From positions 186,001 through 250,000 of the forward strand of contig NZ_AP022853.1 in assembly GCF_011764585.1 (NCBI RefSeq): 64,000 nt of DNA, given 5' to 3'. Shown one piece after another: positions 8,077 through 15,535 of this stretch. Every line of letters starts with the position of its first letter. Positions within the stretch are counted from its first letter, which is position 1. The translations under genes and the position numbers were made by a program. This DNA is from Sulfurimicrobium lacus. Lineage in GTDB: Bacteria > Pseudomonadota > Gammaproteobacteria > Burkholderiales > Sulfuricellaceae. The notes under the pieces are model-generated. The model searched no databases, had not been told where the DNA came from, and saw only the letters and a list, made by a program, of their open reading frames with translations.

Positions 8077-8600
8077 GAACTGTTACTGTCGTTTTGTTGT
8101 TTATTCTTTGGGCATCGGCAGTTGCTGGCGGCTACCTTTACGGGCAGAACGTTCCATTTTCAGAACAATGGCCCTTGTTTGAAGCTTTGCGGACAACGTC
8201 GGCAATCATCTTTGCCGTTGTCGGCGCTTGGCTCGCCATTGTTTATCCAGAGCGACTCCGTCTCAGCCTAAGCCCGCCGAACGGAGGCGGGCAAGCAAAG
8301 TCACAAAACAATATCGGCATACTCCTTTCCCCTGCGGTTAATTCGACGGCTGTACTTTGTATTGTTTTACTGGTCGGCGTTTCTGCACCACTCTTAAAGA
8401 GGGCAGACTTTGCCCATGCTTATATTTCAGAGTGGAGGGGATTGAGTTATGCACTACTTGTTGCACTCACGCTTTGGCAAGCATGGACAGTTATTCTTAC
8501 TTTGGTTCCTGCTGATCTTATTTTGTCACGAGCCAATCAAGAAAATAGACGCCGTGAAGTCCTGGATGGGTTGGGCAAAACAAGCGTCAAAGCAAAGTAA
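8073..8600 (+). CDS. Four-helix inner-membrane protein, second gene of the cassette
   Basis: 175 residues from GTG 8073, overlapping the stop of the previous gene. Hydrophobic segments lie at about residues 5-24, 43-62, 86-107 and 125-148, with a positively charged C-terminal tail (RANQENRRREV...KTSVKAK), so a cytoplasmic C-terminus is likely. There is no enzyme motif. The gene is AT-rich like its partner. Small multi-helix proteins coupled to a soluble sensor are a common effector type in anti-phage systems, where they permeabilise the membrane, but an ion channel, transporter subunit or membrane anchor would look the same at this level. Confidence 0.68.
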   Translation: MRTVTVVLLFILWASAVAGGYLYGQNVPFSEQWPLFEALRTTSAIIFAVVGAWLAIVYPERLRLSLSPPNGGGQAKSQNNIGILLSPAVNSTAVLCIVLLVGVSAPLLKRADFAHAYISEWRGLSYALLVALTLWQAWTVILTLVPADLILSRANQENRRREVLDGLGKTSVKAK

Positions 8601-8946
8601 TGGGGTACTCTAACTTCCCTAGCCGGTTGCCACCCAGAGGCCCCGTGGAAATACGCATCCACTCTATATTTTTCTCATAAGAAAACAGAAGCAATTAAGA
8701 ACCGAGAGCCTTAGGCGTGAACATCGCTACGCACCCATGCGTCCAGCACCCTAGCAAGCAAACTCGTAACATGCTGATACATAATGTTTTGTGCGGTTGC
8801 TACATAATTCCGCTTCTTTTGGCGAAGCAAAAGAAGTGACCCGCTCGCCGGGCGGCCCCGGCACCCAATCAACCATGCGCGAAGCGCATTCCCAATCATC
8901 TGGCTCGCTCAGACGCTTTCCAACGAGCGCAGGGTCAGCTGAATGC
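8601..8946. other. Gene-poor boundary stretch with degraded or repeat-like sequence
   Basis: No supported gene. A minus-strand frame at 8711-8899 encodes 62 residues, but it looks like the spurious translation of a dispersed intergenic sequence that I associate with other beta- and gammaproteobacteria (the part around CGAAGCAAAAGAAGTGACCC). Composition switches here from the AT-rich cassette to the GC-rich chromosome, so this is a candidate right boundary of the island. Confidence 0.45.
8813..8836. repeat. 8-bp stem hairpin in the island boundary
   Basis: CTTCTTTT, an 8-base spacer, then AAAAGAAG. With a stem of A/T-rich arms it could act as a bidirectional terminator between the plus-strand cassette and the minus-strand hemerythrin gene. 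It also belongs to a sequence block that looks like a dispersed intergenic repeat. Confidence 0.4.
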
Positions 8947-9348
8947 CTACATCACTTCAGAAAGAAAAGAACCCAATCGCCCATCGGTGGTGAGGATATG
9001 CTCGGTTAGCCAGTGTTCCAAAAATTCGATATGTTTATCGGCCACGGTCTTGTCCGACTGAAGGACCTTCTGCTGCAGTTCCTTGGCGCTCTGGATTAAT
9101 TCCTGGTGCTCCGTTTTGTGTTCCGCAATTTCCGGATACTGATACTTCAGCATCAGCCGCTCCTCGTGGCTGAAATGCCAGACCGTGCAATTGATCAACT
9201 CTTCCAGTGTCGCCACAAGATATTCCGGGGATTCCCCTTCTTTTACGGAATGATTGAGAATATTGAAAATATCTAACAGCTTACGGTGATCTTCATCGAT
9301 TTCGTCGACCCCGACACTTAGTATCTTGCCCCAAACTAGATCTTTCAT
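8947..9348 (-). CDS. Bacteriohemerythrin (single-domain O2-binding protein)
   Basis: 133 residues with the full set of di-iron ligands at hemerythrin spacing: His21 (in DEDHRKL), His58 and Glu62 (HFSHEE), His77 and His81 (EHKTEH), His117 and Asp122 (TEHILTTD). Length is that of a stand-alone bacteriohemerythrin, which binds oxygen reversibly for delivery, storage or sensing. A GGGAGAAGG ribosome-binding site precedes the ATG. The gene stands alone on the minus strand. Its presence fits a microaerophilic lifestyle. Confidence 0.93.
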   Translation of the reverse strand: MKDLVWGKILSVGVDEIDEDHRKLLDIFNILNHSVKEGESPEYLVATLEELINCTVWHFSHEERLMLKYQYPEIAEHKTEHQELIQSAKELQQKVLQSDKTVADKHIEFLEHWLTEHILTTDGRLGSFLSEVM

Positions 9349-9585
9349 GATCCTTCTCCCTTCATTAAGACGGCTTCAGAGCCGATGTAATGCTGCTGTT
9401 TGAACTGTACCGGAAAAAAGTTATCGGCATAACCCACCGATGGCCAAATCGCTCACGAAGGAGCCTACGGCAATGCTCGGTTTGATCGAACAGCGGATAT
9501 GCAGGACAGATATACGACGCCTGCCCAGGGTCGAAAGGGAAGGTCGAGAGGGGGGGGCGGCTTGAGTGACCGGGCTGGTCGCTCC

Positions 9586-10581
9586 TCAATACCGGTGGCT
9601 GATTCCTATGGCGAGCGACCATGGGGCAGTCAGTTGTCCCGACAGGGGGTCGGCGGGATCCGTGTTCGCGTATTGTTTCAGGGCCACCTGAACGAGGCCG
9701 TAGAGTTGCGTTTGCCGGGTTAGCGCATAGCTGGCGCCGGGGCTCAAATTGATCGAATACCCGCCCGAGGCCGGATTTGCATTGGTCCCGCTGTCCCGCT
9801 CGCGGTGCTGTACGTTCAGTTGCAGCAGGGCGTTGAGGCCGGGCGCTATCGCGTAGTGTGTTCCGAGGTCGAAGCTCAGTTCGTTTCCCGGTCGGTAATT
9901 GTCTCGGGTGTCGATTGCGGATTGTATCTGCCCGCTGACGAACCAGCCCCAGTCGGCGCCCGGCAGATTGTGGAAATAATAGGCGCCCAGAATGGCGTCG
10001 GTACTGCCGCTCCCCGGCTGGGCAGAACGCTCCAGCGCGTAAGGGGTTGCGGGATCGGCCGGATCGGGCGGCGTCATGGTTTTGTTGATGGCCCCGGTCG
10101 GCAACTTGAGCCCGAAGCGAATGCCGCTGCCGGAATGCATGCCGCCGAGGTCGAACTTGTATTTTCCGACCACCCGGATGTCACCCACTTGGCTGAATGT
10201 TGCTTGCTGCGTGAATGGGCCGCTGATCGACGAATCGAAAGTGTGCGTATGGTCGCGTATCACCAGCGGCACACTAAGCGCGATGTTCCAGCGCGGGTTG
10301 ATCGTGTACTCGGCATTGAGATTGAGCACCTGGTTGATCGTGCGCTGGTCCTCTATCTCCGCGTCGCTGCCGCTCGGCGCCTCCGGGGTGATTTTGGATG
10401 AGCCCGCGCGAAGGGTGTCCGCCCTGGCGTAGGAATAGCGCAAGTCGACCAACAGTCCCCCTTCATTGGAAAGCCCCTGCGTATCCCAGCTGGTATTGAC
10501 GGAGCAGAAGGCCGAGCCGCAGGAGGCGTAGGCGTTCGTGGCGAGCATGGTGATCGCCAGGGGCAACAGGTGTTTTCTCAA
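9586..10581 (-). CDS. Outer-membrane beta-barrel protein, MetA-pathway/transporter-like
   Basis: 331 residues with an N-terminal signal peptide (MRKHLLPLAITMLATNAYA) and alternating amphipathic strands throughout (VDLRYSYARAD, WNIALSVPLVIRD, IRFGLKLPTG, YALTRQTQLYGLVQVALKQ). The last residue is aromatic (SHRY), as expected for BAM-dependent outer-membrane proteins. The pattern resembles the 'putative MetA-pathway of phenol degradation' family. Two cysteines follow the signal cleavage site (CGSAFC). There is no operon partner. The substrate is unknown, and transport or a structural role is inferred. Confidence 0.72.
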   Translation of the reverse strand: MRKHLLPLAITMLATNAYASCGSAFCSVNTSWDTQGLSNEGGLLVDLRYSYARADTLRAGSSKITPEAPSGSDAEIEDQRTINQVLNLNAEYTINPRWNIALSVPLVIRDHTHTFDSSISGPFTQQATFSQVGDIRVVGKYKFDLGGMHSGSGIRFGLKLPTGAINKTMTPPDPADPATPYALERSAQPGSGSTDAILGAYYFHNLPGADWGWFVSGQIQSAIDTRDNYRPGNELSFDLGTHYAIAPGLNALLQLNVQHRERDSGTNANPASGGYSINLSPGASYALTRQTQLYGLVQVALKQYANTDPADPLSGQLTAPWSLAIGISHRY

Positions 10582-10748
10582 TTTTGTTTTCCTTGAAGGG
10601 GGGCGACCAGTACCTTTTTATAAAGTCTACCAGCGACAGGATGAGGATAGGAAACGATCTCAGGGAAAACCCTCACCTAATAGCCTAGGTAATCTTTCTT
10701 AGTGGTGTTTTGTCGATCAATGGGTTTGATCTCGATGTTCGGTGACTT

Positions 10749-11936
10749 TCAGTCGTGTGGGAATTGAGGAATAGCGCGAACCATGAATTCATCAAATAGC
10801 GGTACGGTAAAGGCCATGTCGCCATGCGCCGGGCTGTAAATCATTCCCTTTTTTATGAGCTTTGAACGTACCGGGCCGATGCCTTTCACGGACATCCCCA
10901 GTGCAGCGGCGATATCGCCTGTACGGTGACTGCCGGCGCCGAGGTGTGCCATCGCACGAAGGAAATTTTTTTCTCCAGGGGGCAGCCGGTCAAAGCGTAC
11001 ACGGAAGAAATTCTTGTCCAGCCGACGAATTACCTCCGGCGTTGCATCCTTCACGGTCTGCAAGGTAATGGGGCTCGCTGCCGCCATATTCCATGCCTGA
11101 TATCCCCATTCCTGAAGAAAGTAGGGATAGCCATGCGTCAGGCGAAACACTTCCTTTAACGCATCATCGTGAAACTCGACGTCCACGTCGCGGGCGGGGT
11201 CGCGCAATGCCTTTGCAGCATCCGTTTCCGACAAGGCTCCGATGTCCGGAAAATTGAACAGCCGCTCGGCATACGACTTCGACTCTCCGGCCATACCAGG
11301 GAGAATCGGCAAACCGGCGGCGAGCAACACCAAGGGCAATTGTTTTTGCTGCATCTTGTGCATTGCCATGATGAGGGCGCCCAGCTCCTTTTGGTTCAGG
11401 TACTGGATTTCGTCCACCAAAATGGCAACGGCAGTCTGACGCTCTTCCGCCGCTTCGGCGATTGCTACGAAGAGGTTTGGCAGGTCGATTTCTAGGTCAC
11501 CGCTGTCGGCTGTGCCTTTGGCAGGCTCAATGTCCAGCCCTACCGCCACATCACCCATTGTTAACTTGATGCTGCCAATAAAGCTGCGTAGAACTGCCAG
11601 CCCGCGTTTCACCTTGTTGCCCGCCCCTGCTACCCGGTCAAGTTCGTAAAGCAGGCTGCGTAGCGCCGGATAGATGAGTTCGCCCAGCGGCTTATCCTCG
11701 TGCGCTTCCAGCAGGATCGTTTGATAGCCGGCGCCCTTAGCCATCCGCTCGATTTCGTTTAGCAGCACGGTTTTGCCCACCCCGCGCAACCCTGTAAGCA
11801 GGAGGCTCTTTTCAGGGCGTTTTTGCTTCACGCGACCGAGAAGGATGCGCGCCTGTTCGAGTAGCGGGTCGCGCCCGACCATATCGGGAGGCGGAGCACC
11901 CGCACCGGGAGAAAAGGGATTGTTGATCGGGTCCAT
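10749..11936 (-). CDS. Orphan AAA+ ATPase of the ORC/archaeal-ATPase type
   Basis: 395 residues. After VGRDPLLEQA comes Walker A GLRGVGKTVL (about residues 48-57) and Walker B AVAILVDEIQYL near 170, the arrangement of STAND/ORC1-like AAA_16 proteins. The C-terminal 90 residues look like a winged-helix domain (HRTGDIAAALGMSVKGIGPVRSKLIKK, split helices), probably DNA-binding. The gene stands alone, 64 bases after an unrelated operon, and is preceded by a palindrome and three iterons that may be its own operator. Function unknown; DNA-associated switch, plasmid- or element-maintenance protein and toxin-like NTPase are all possible. Confidence 0.8.
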   Translation of the reverse strand: MDPINNPFSPGAGAPPPDMVGRDPLLEQARILLGRVKQKRPEKSLLLTGLRGVGKTVLLNEIERMAKGAGYQTILLEAHEDKPLGELIYPALRSLLYELDRVAGAGNKVKRGLAVLRSFIGSIKLTMGDVAVGLDIEPAKGTADSGDLEIDLPNLFVAIAEAAEERQTAVAILVDEIQYLNQKELGALIMAMHKMQQKQLPLVLLAAGLPILPGMAGESKSYAERLFNFPDIGALSETDAAKALRDPARDVDVEFHDDALKEVFRLTHGYPYFLQEWGYQAWNMAAASPITLQTVKDATPEVIRRLDKNFFRVRFDRLPPGEKNFLRAMAHLGAGSHRTGDIAAALGMSVKGIGPVRSKLIKKGMIYSPAHGDMAFTVPLFDEFMVRAIPQFPHD

Positions 11937-11965
11937 TAGGTTGTCTCCAGCAAGTTCTACACGAT

Positions 11966-12011
11966 TCTATCTAAAAACAGATAGACATGCATAGACATTG
12001 TTAGACATGCA
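11966..12011 (-). promoter_or_regulatory. Palindrome plus three 10-bp iterons upstream of the AAA+ gene
   Basis: A perfect inverted repeat TCTATCT-6-AGATAGA (11966-11985) runs straight into three head-to-tail TAGACAT units at 11982, 11992 and 12002, spaced exactly 10 bases, one helical turn apart. It lies 29-75 bases upstream of the AAA+ start codon and overlaps the stop codon of the preceding gene. Such helically phased repeats are typical of operators or replication-initiator sites. Autoregulation by the winged-helix domain of the AAA+ protein is a plausible inference. Confidence 0.55.
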
Positions 12012-12774
12012 CAGAACTCTCATCCAGAACCCGCCAGCGGCGACCCGCCTCCGTCTCGAACAGGGTCCGGCTGTCCAGTCTTTGCAGGCCGTCGGGCTGC
12101 ACGATGCGCTTGCCTTCGCGGAAAGGCAGGGTGGAGCGTTCGATGCGCCAGGGGGTTGTTCCGCTGCGGCGGCCGAAGCTGATTTCGAAATCCAGCCAGT
12201 CCAGCAACTGGCTGCGCGAGGGCTGCGACTTGGCGATCAGCTGACTGAAGTGGTCCGCTGCGGGCAGTGGCTGCGGGCGGGCGCGGACGTAGACGAAATA
12301 GGCGCCGGCCCACAGCAGCCAGGTCGGGCGCTGGGCTGTGGTGCCGTATTCGCTTTCGAGTTGCAGCGCGACGCATTCGCCGCGGCTCTCGGGCAGGTGT
12401 TGCCAGATTTCCAGGTAGTCTGCTTCGGCGCCGGTTTCGATCACCCGGTCGCCGGTGAAGGTCATGAGGCCGATGTCGCGGCAGCCGTTGTCGGGCTGGT
12501 AGTCGGCGTGGCGCTGCCAAGTGCAGCGCGTATCCAGGACCTGGGTGATGCCGGCGAAGCTCTGCTGGCTGGCGAGCCAGGCCAGTTGTCCGTCGCTGCA
12601 CTGGTCGAGCCGGGTGATGCGGCCGAAGTCGGGGCGTTTGGCGGGGATGCGCAGATCGGCGTGCCACAGCGAGGTCTGCAGCCAGTAGACCTGGCTGGTC
12701 GTGTCCCGTGCGGCCGGGGTTTCCAGCAGGCGGCGTTGCCAGACGCCGAGGTATTGCGCGGGTACCGGGGTCAT
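12001..12774 (-). CDS. Uncharacterised protein, possibly lipocalin-like (HRI1-like)
   Basis: 257 residues from ATG 12774 (MTPVPAQYLGVWQR), overlapping the previous gene's stop by 4 bases (ATGA). Features are an N-terminal LGVWQRRLLET, then VYWLQTSLWHADLRIP and a later WLDFEISFGRR. Alternating beta strands and the repeated WxR/DLR patterns suggest a beta-barrel/lipocalin fold; I see some likeness to HRI1-type proteins but cannot confirm it. No signal peptide. It is the last gene of the desaturase-EamA-hydrolase run, so it may share their role. Function unknown. Confidence 0.6.
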   Translation of the reverse strand: MTPVPAQYLGVWQRRLLETPAARDTTSQVYWLQTSLWHADLRIPAKRPDFGRITRLDQCSDGQLAWLASQQSFAGITQVLDTRCTWQRHADYQPDNGCRDIGLMTFTGDRVIETGAEADYLEIWQHLPESRGECVALQLESEYGTTAQRPTWLLWAGAYFVYVRARPQPLPAADHFSQLIAKSQPSRSQLLDWLDFEISFGRRSGTTPWRIERSTLPFREGKRIVQPDGLQRLDSRTLFETEAGRRWRVLDESSVHV

Positions 12775-13553
12775 TCGTGGAACTCGGGGAACTGCCGCAG
12801 GGTGCGGAAGAACTGGATGTCGTGGTTGGGCCAGAGCTGCGCCTGTTCCTCCCGCGCCAGCTTTTTCAGCTTGCGGATGCTGGCCAGCGCCAGGTCGTCG
12901 CGCTCCTGCCAGCACAGGCCGGGGGCGATTTCCTGCTCGATGTTTTCGCTCAGGTCGGCGGCGTCGCCGCACAGGATCACCGGCGGCCCCTTGGGCAGCT
13001 CGATCCACAGCGACATGTGGCCGGCGGTATGGCCCGGCGAGGCGACGGCGCGCACGCCGGGCAGCAGGTCGTATTCGCCGTGCTGGATCTTCCACGGGTA
13101 GGCGCCGCTGAAATCGTCGGCGAAATAGGCCGCATCGGCACCGGTTTTCGCGGCTTCCATTTCGTCGTGCTGCACGTGCACTTCCGTGCCGCACACGTCG
13201 CACAGGCCGCCGGCGTGGTCGAAATGGAGGTGGCCGACGAACACCACGTCCACGTCGGCCGGCACCAAGCCGAGACGCGCCAGGTGGTGCGGCAGGCGTT
13301 GTTCCTCCTGCATCTCTGGCGGGCCGAAGGCGAAGCTTTGCGGGTCGTAGTGGCGTGCGCGGGCGAGCGGGTCCGCAATCTTGGCGTAGTCGCAGCCCAC
13401 GTCGTAAAGGATGCGGCCGTTGGTCGTCTCGATCAGGTAGGCGAGGATGGGCGCCTCGATGATCTGCCCCTGGCCGCGGCCGCGCGTGGACAGGGACTTG
13501 TCGTAACGGTGGGTGGCGGTCAGCAGCGGCCGCAGGCGCAGTACCTGGCTCAT
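12771..13553 (-). CDS. Metallo-beta-lactamase-fold hydrolase, AHL-lactonase-like
   Basis: 260 residues from ATG 13553. The zinc-binding motif HLHFDHAGG (HxHxDH) is at about residues 115-123; the distal ligands are a His in SPGHTAGH and an Asp in LCGDAAD, with PNHD at the end. Overall length and motif layout match the N-acyl-homoserine-lactone lactonase/quorum-quenching group, but many MBL hydrolases of other specificity share it. The start overlaps the EamA transporter stop (ATGA) and the stop overlaps the next start, so this is one translationally coupled set. Confidence 0.8.
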   Translation of the reverse strand: MSQVLRLRPLLTATHRYDKSLSTRGRGQGQIIEAPILAYLIETTNGRILYDVGCDYAKIADPLARARHYDPQSFAFGPPEMQEEQRLPHHLARLGLVPADVDVVFVGHLHFDHAGGLCDVCGTEVHVQHDEMEAAKTGADAAYFADDFSGAYPWKIQHGEYDLLPGVRAVASPGHTAGHMSLWIELPKGPPVILCGDAADLSENIEQEIAPGLCWQERDDLALASIRKLKKLAREEQAQLWPNHDIQFFRTLRQFPEFHE

Positions 13554-14458
13554 GCGGTTTCCTCTCCGCCCGGTGATTCGGTGCGCGCCTCGATGACCGC
13601 CGCGGCGAGAATCAGGCTGCCGCCGAGGGCTTCCTGCAAGGACAGGATTTCGCCGCCGATCAGCATGGCGGAAAACACCCCCACCACCAGTTCGGCCAGC
13701 AGCAGGATGGCTGCCTTGCCGGCTTGGAGGCGGGCCACGCCGTAAAACGTGGCGAGCGTGCCGGGCAGCACCCACAGCAAGGCCAGGGCGGCCAGCGCCG
13801 CCGCCTGGGCGCCGCTCAGCTCGGGCAGGGGCGCGCTCTGCCAGGCCATGAACCCGGCGGCAAACAGCGCGCAGCCGGCGAACACCGCCGTCGAGCGGAC
13901 GGCTTCGGGCAGGCCGTGACCCGCGCGGACCACCACGTTGTTGAGGGCGAAGGCGAGGCCCGAGGACAGGGCCAGCAGGTCGGTGCCGGACAGTGCCGCG
14001 GTGAATATCTCCGGCCCGCCCAGCGTGGCGAACAGTCCGCTCATGGCCAGGCCCAGCGCGGCCAGGCGCAGCCGGGTGATCGGTTCGCCGAGAAACAGTC
14101 GCGCGGCCAGAACGGTCCACACCGGGGCGAGATAGAACAGCAACATGACCCGCACCACGCTGCCGTAGGTCAGCGCCGTGGCGAAGGAGGCGTTGGCCCA
14201 GCCGCCCAGCAGGGCGATGCCGGCCAGCAGGCCGAGGCGTCCCTGCCACTCGTCCCGGTTGCGCCAGGCCAGCGGGGCGAGGACCAGCGCCGGCAGGCCA
14301 AAGGCAATGACCTGGATGAAACTGCCCTGGATGCCTGCCGCAGCAAGCGTCTTGAGCGGCCACCAGAACAGCCCCCACACCACCGCGCCGCCCAGCAGCG
14401 TGGTGACGGCGAGGCTGTGGCGGAGCGGGGGCCGGGCTGCAGCGGTATACGTATTCAT
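13550..14458 (-). CDS. EamA/DMT-superfamily transporter
   Basis: 302 residues, ten predicted membrane helices in two five-helix EamA repeats; conserved features include GGAVVWGLFWWPLK near the N-terminus, VRVMLLFYLAPVW in repeat 1 and AILLLAELVVGVFSA in repeat 2. Drug/metabolite transporters of this type usually export small metabolites. It starts 3 bases after the desaturase stop and is coupled to the hydrolase gene. The run is downstream of a guanidine-I riboswitch; small multidrug-resistance guanidinium exporters belong to the same superfamily, but this protein is the larger ten-helix type and its substrate is unknown. Confidence 0.85.
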   Translation of the reverse strand: MNTYTAAARPPLRHSLAVTTLLGGAVVWGLFWWPLKTLAAAGIQGSFIQVIAFGLPALVLAPLAWRNRDEWQGRLGLLAGIALLGGWANASFATALTYGSVVRVMLLFYLAPVWTVLAARLFLGEPITRLRLAALGLAMSGLFATLGGPEIFTAALSGTDLLALSSGLAFALNNVVVRAGHGLPEAVRSTAVFAGCALFAAGFMAWQSAPLPELSGAQAAALAALALLWVLPGTLATFYGVARLQAGKAAILLLAELVVGVFSAMLIGGEILSLQEALGGSLILAAAVIEARTESPGGEETA

Positions 14459-14461
14459 CGC

Positions 14462-15481
14462 TTAAACCGCCGTCAGGAAGGAAACGCCGACTGCGCCATA
14501 GAATCCGCTGGCGTCGAGCCGTCCGAAGGGCGTCTCTGGAACTTCGCCATAATCGTCCGAAAGTATGCGTCTGACGCGATAGCGGTGGTAGGCGGCCAGC
14601 AGTTTGCGCATCGGCAGCACCTGCACAAAGGCGGCGGGAAACAGTTCCCGGTGCAGGCGCGGCAGGCGATACCAGGGTTCGATCGGGCGCTCGTGATGGG
14701 CGTTGTGATAGGAAAAATTGAGCAGCAGCAGATTCAGCAGCGGATGCCCCTCCGACACCAGATTGGAGTAGGTGTTGCGCTGCTCGTAGGCGTGGTCGCG
14801 CACTTTGTCGGCAGGGATGTCGCCGCCCTCAAGCAGGGCAAAGGCGTCATAGGTGTGCTGGTAAGCGTCGGCGAAACGCAGCACCTGCAGCATGATCATG
14901 TAGGCAAGCGCATAGCCGAGCAGGCCGATTGGCGAAGCCCAGCCGAGCAGGGCGAAGCCCGTTACACGCAGCGCGATGACGGCCGAGACGCGCGCCCGCT
15001 GCGGGCGTTTTTCGCTGGCGATGAAGGGCAGCGCCATCACATAGGCGTGCATGATCAGTTCCACCGCCGGTATGTAGGCCCATTCCAGCGCCAGCACCAG
15101 ATTGCGGAACCAGACCGGCGAGCGCCATAGAAAATGTTTGAAATCGAAGCTGATGACATCGGCACGGTCGACGTGGTGGCGCACGTGCTTGCGCCGCAGA
15201 TCGGCGAAGCGGGCATAGCACGAGCCGTTGATCCAGGTCATCAGCGTGCCCCAGCGGGTGTTTGCGGCGGCGGACTGGAAAATGGCGTGGTGCGCGAATT
15301 CGTGGAACAGGTAGCCAGCCAGAATCAGGGCGTGGGCCAGCAACAGCGTTCCGACGATCTTGCCCGGAAGCGCGGCAAACCCCAGCAGCGCGATGCCGCC
15401 AAGATAGCCCGCAAGCGTGTAGGCAATGGCGGCGCTATTCGGCAACACGCCGTCGGCATGGCGGAAAAGTCTAACCAGCAT
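14462..15481 (-). CDS. Membrane fatty-acid desaturase family protein
   Basis: 339 residues. Start set at ATG 15481 because GAGGAG lies 7 bases upstream; the frame extends to 15499 without a good site. The three histidine boxes of membrane di-iron desaturases are present: HEFAHH near residue 62, RRKHVRHH near 95 and YHNAHH near 255, with hydrophobic segments between them. Substrate (acyl lipid, sterol-like or carotenoid) cannot be fixed. It is followed after 3 bases by the EamA gene and preceded, across a strong hairpin, by a riboswitch-controlled binding-protein gene. Confidence 0.85.
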   Translation of the reverse strand: MLVRLFRHADGVLPNSAAIAYTLAGYLGGIALLGFAALPGKIVGTLLLAHALILAGYLFHEFAHHAIFQSAAANTRWGTLMTWINGSCYARFADLRRKHVRHHVDRADVISFDFKHFLWRSPVWFRNLVLALEWAYIPAVELIMHAYVMALPFIASEKRPQRARVSAVIALRVTGFALLGWASPIGLLGYALAYMIMLQVLRFADAYQHTYDAFALLEGGDIPADKVRDHAYEQRNTYSNLVSEGHPLLNLLLLNFSYHNAHHERPIEPWYRLPRLHRELFPAAFVQVLPMRKLLAAYHRYRVRRILSDDYGEVPETPFGRLDASGFYGAVGVSFLTAV

Positions 15482-15497
15482 GAGCGTCTCCTCAAGC

Positions 15498-15530
15498 ATG
15501 CGCCGCGCCCGTTATCCGGGCGTGGCGCAT
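15498..15530. terminator. Strong intercistronic hairpin between binding-protein and desaturase genes
   Basis: Two 14-base arms (15498-15511 and 15517-15530) pair with a single mismatch around a 5-base loop. No T-run follows in either direction. It may attenuate or process the transcript so that the binding protein, the first gene, is made in excess over the downstream genes, as often seen with binding-protein-dependent transport operons. Confidence 0.45.
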
Positions 15531-15535
15531 GGTGG

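Noticed and set aside
9550-9557. Run of eight G residues as a possible phase-variable tract
   Set aside because: It lies in a spacer about 200 bases before the hemerythrin start and not within a promoter or gene that I can identify.
9365-9622. Minus-strand 85-codon frame between hemerythrin and the outer-membrane protein gene
   Set aside because: It overlaps the 3' end of the barrel gene, has no ribosome-binding site and its product is compositionally random.
13724-15130. Long plus-strand open frame antisense to EamA and desaturase genes
   Set aside because: Its Gln/Arg/Gly/Ala-rich product has no fold or motif and runs opposite to two well-supported genes; GC-rich third positions keep such frames open.
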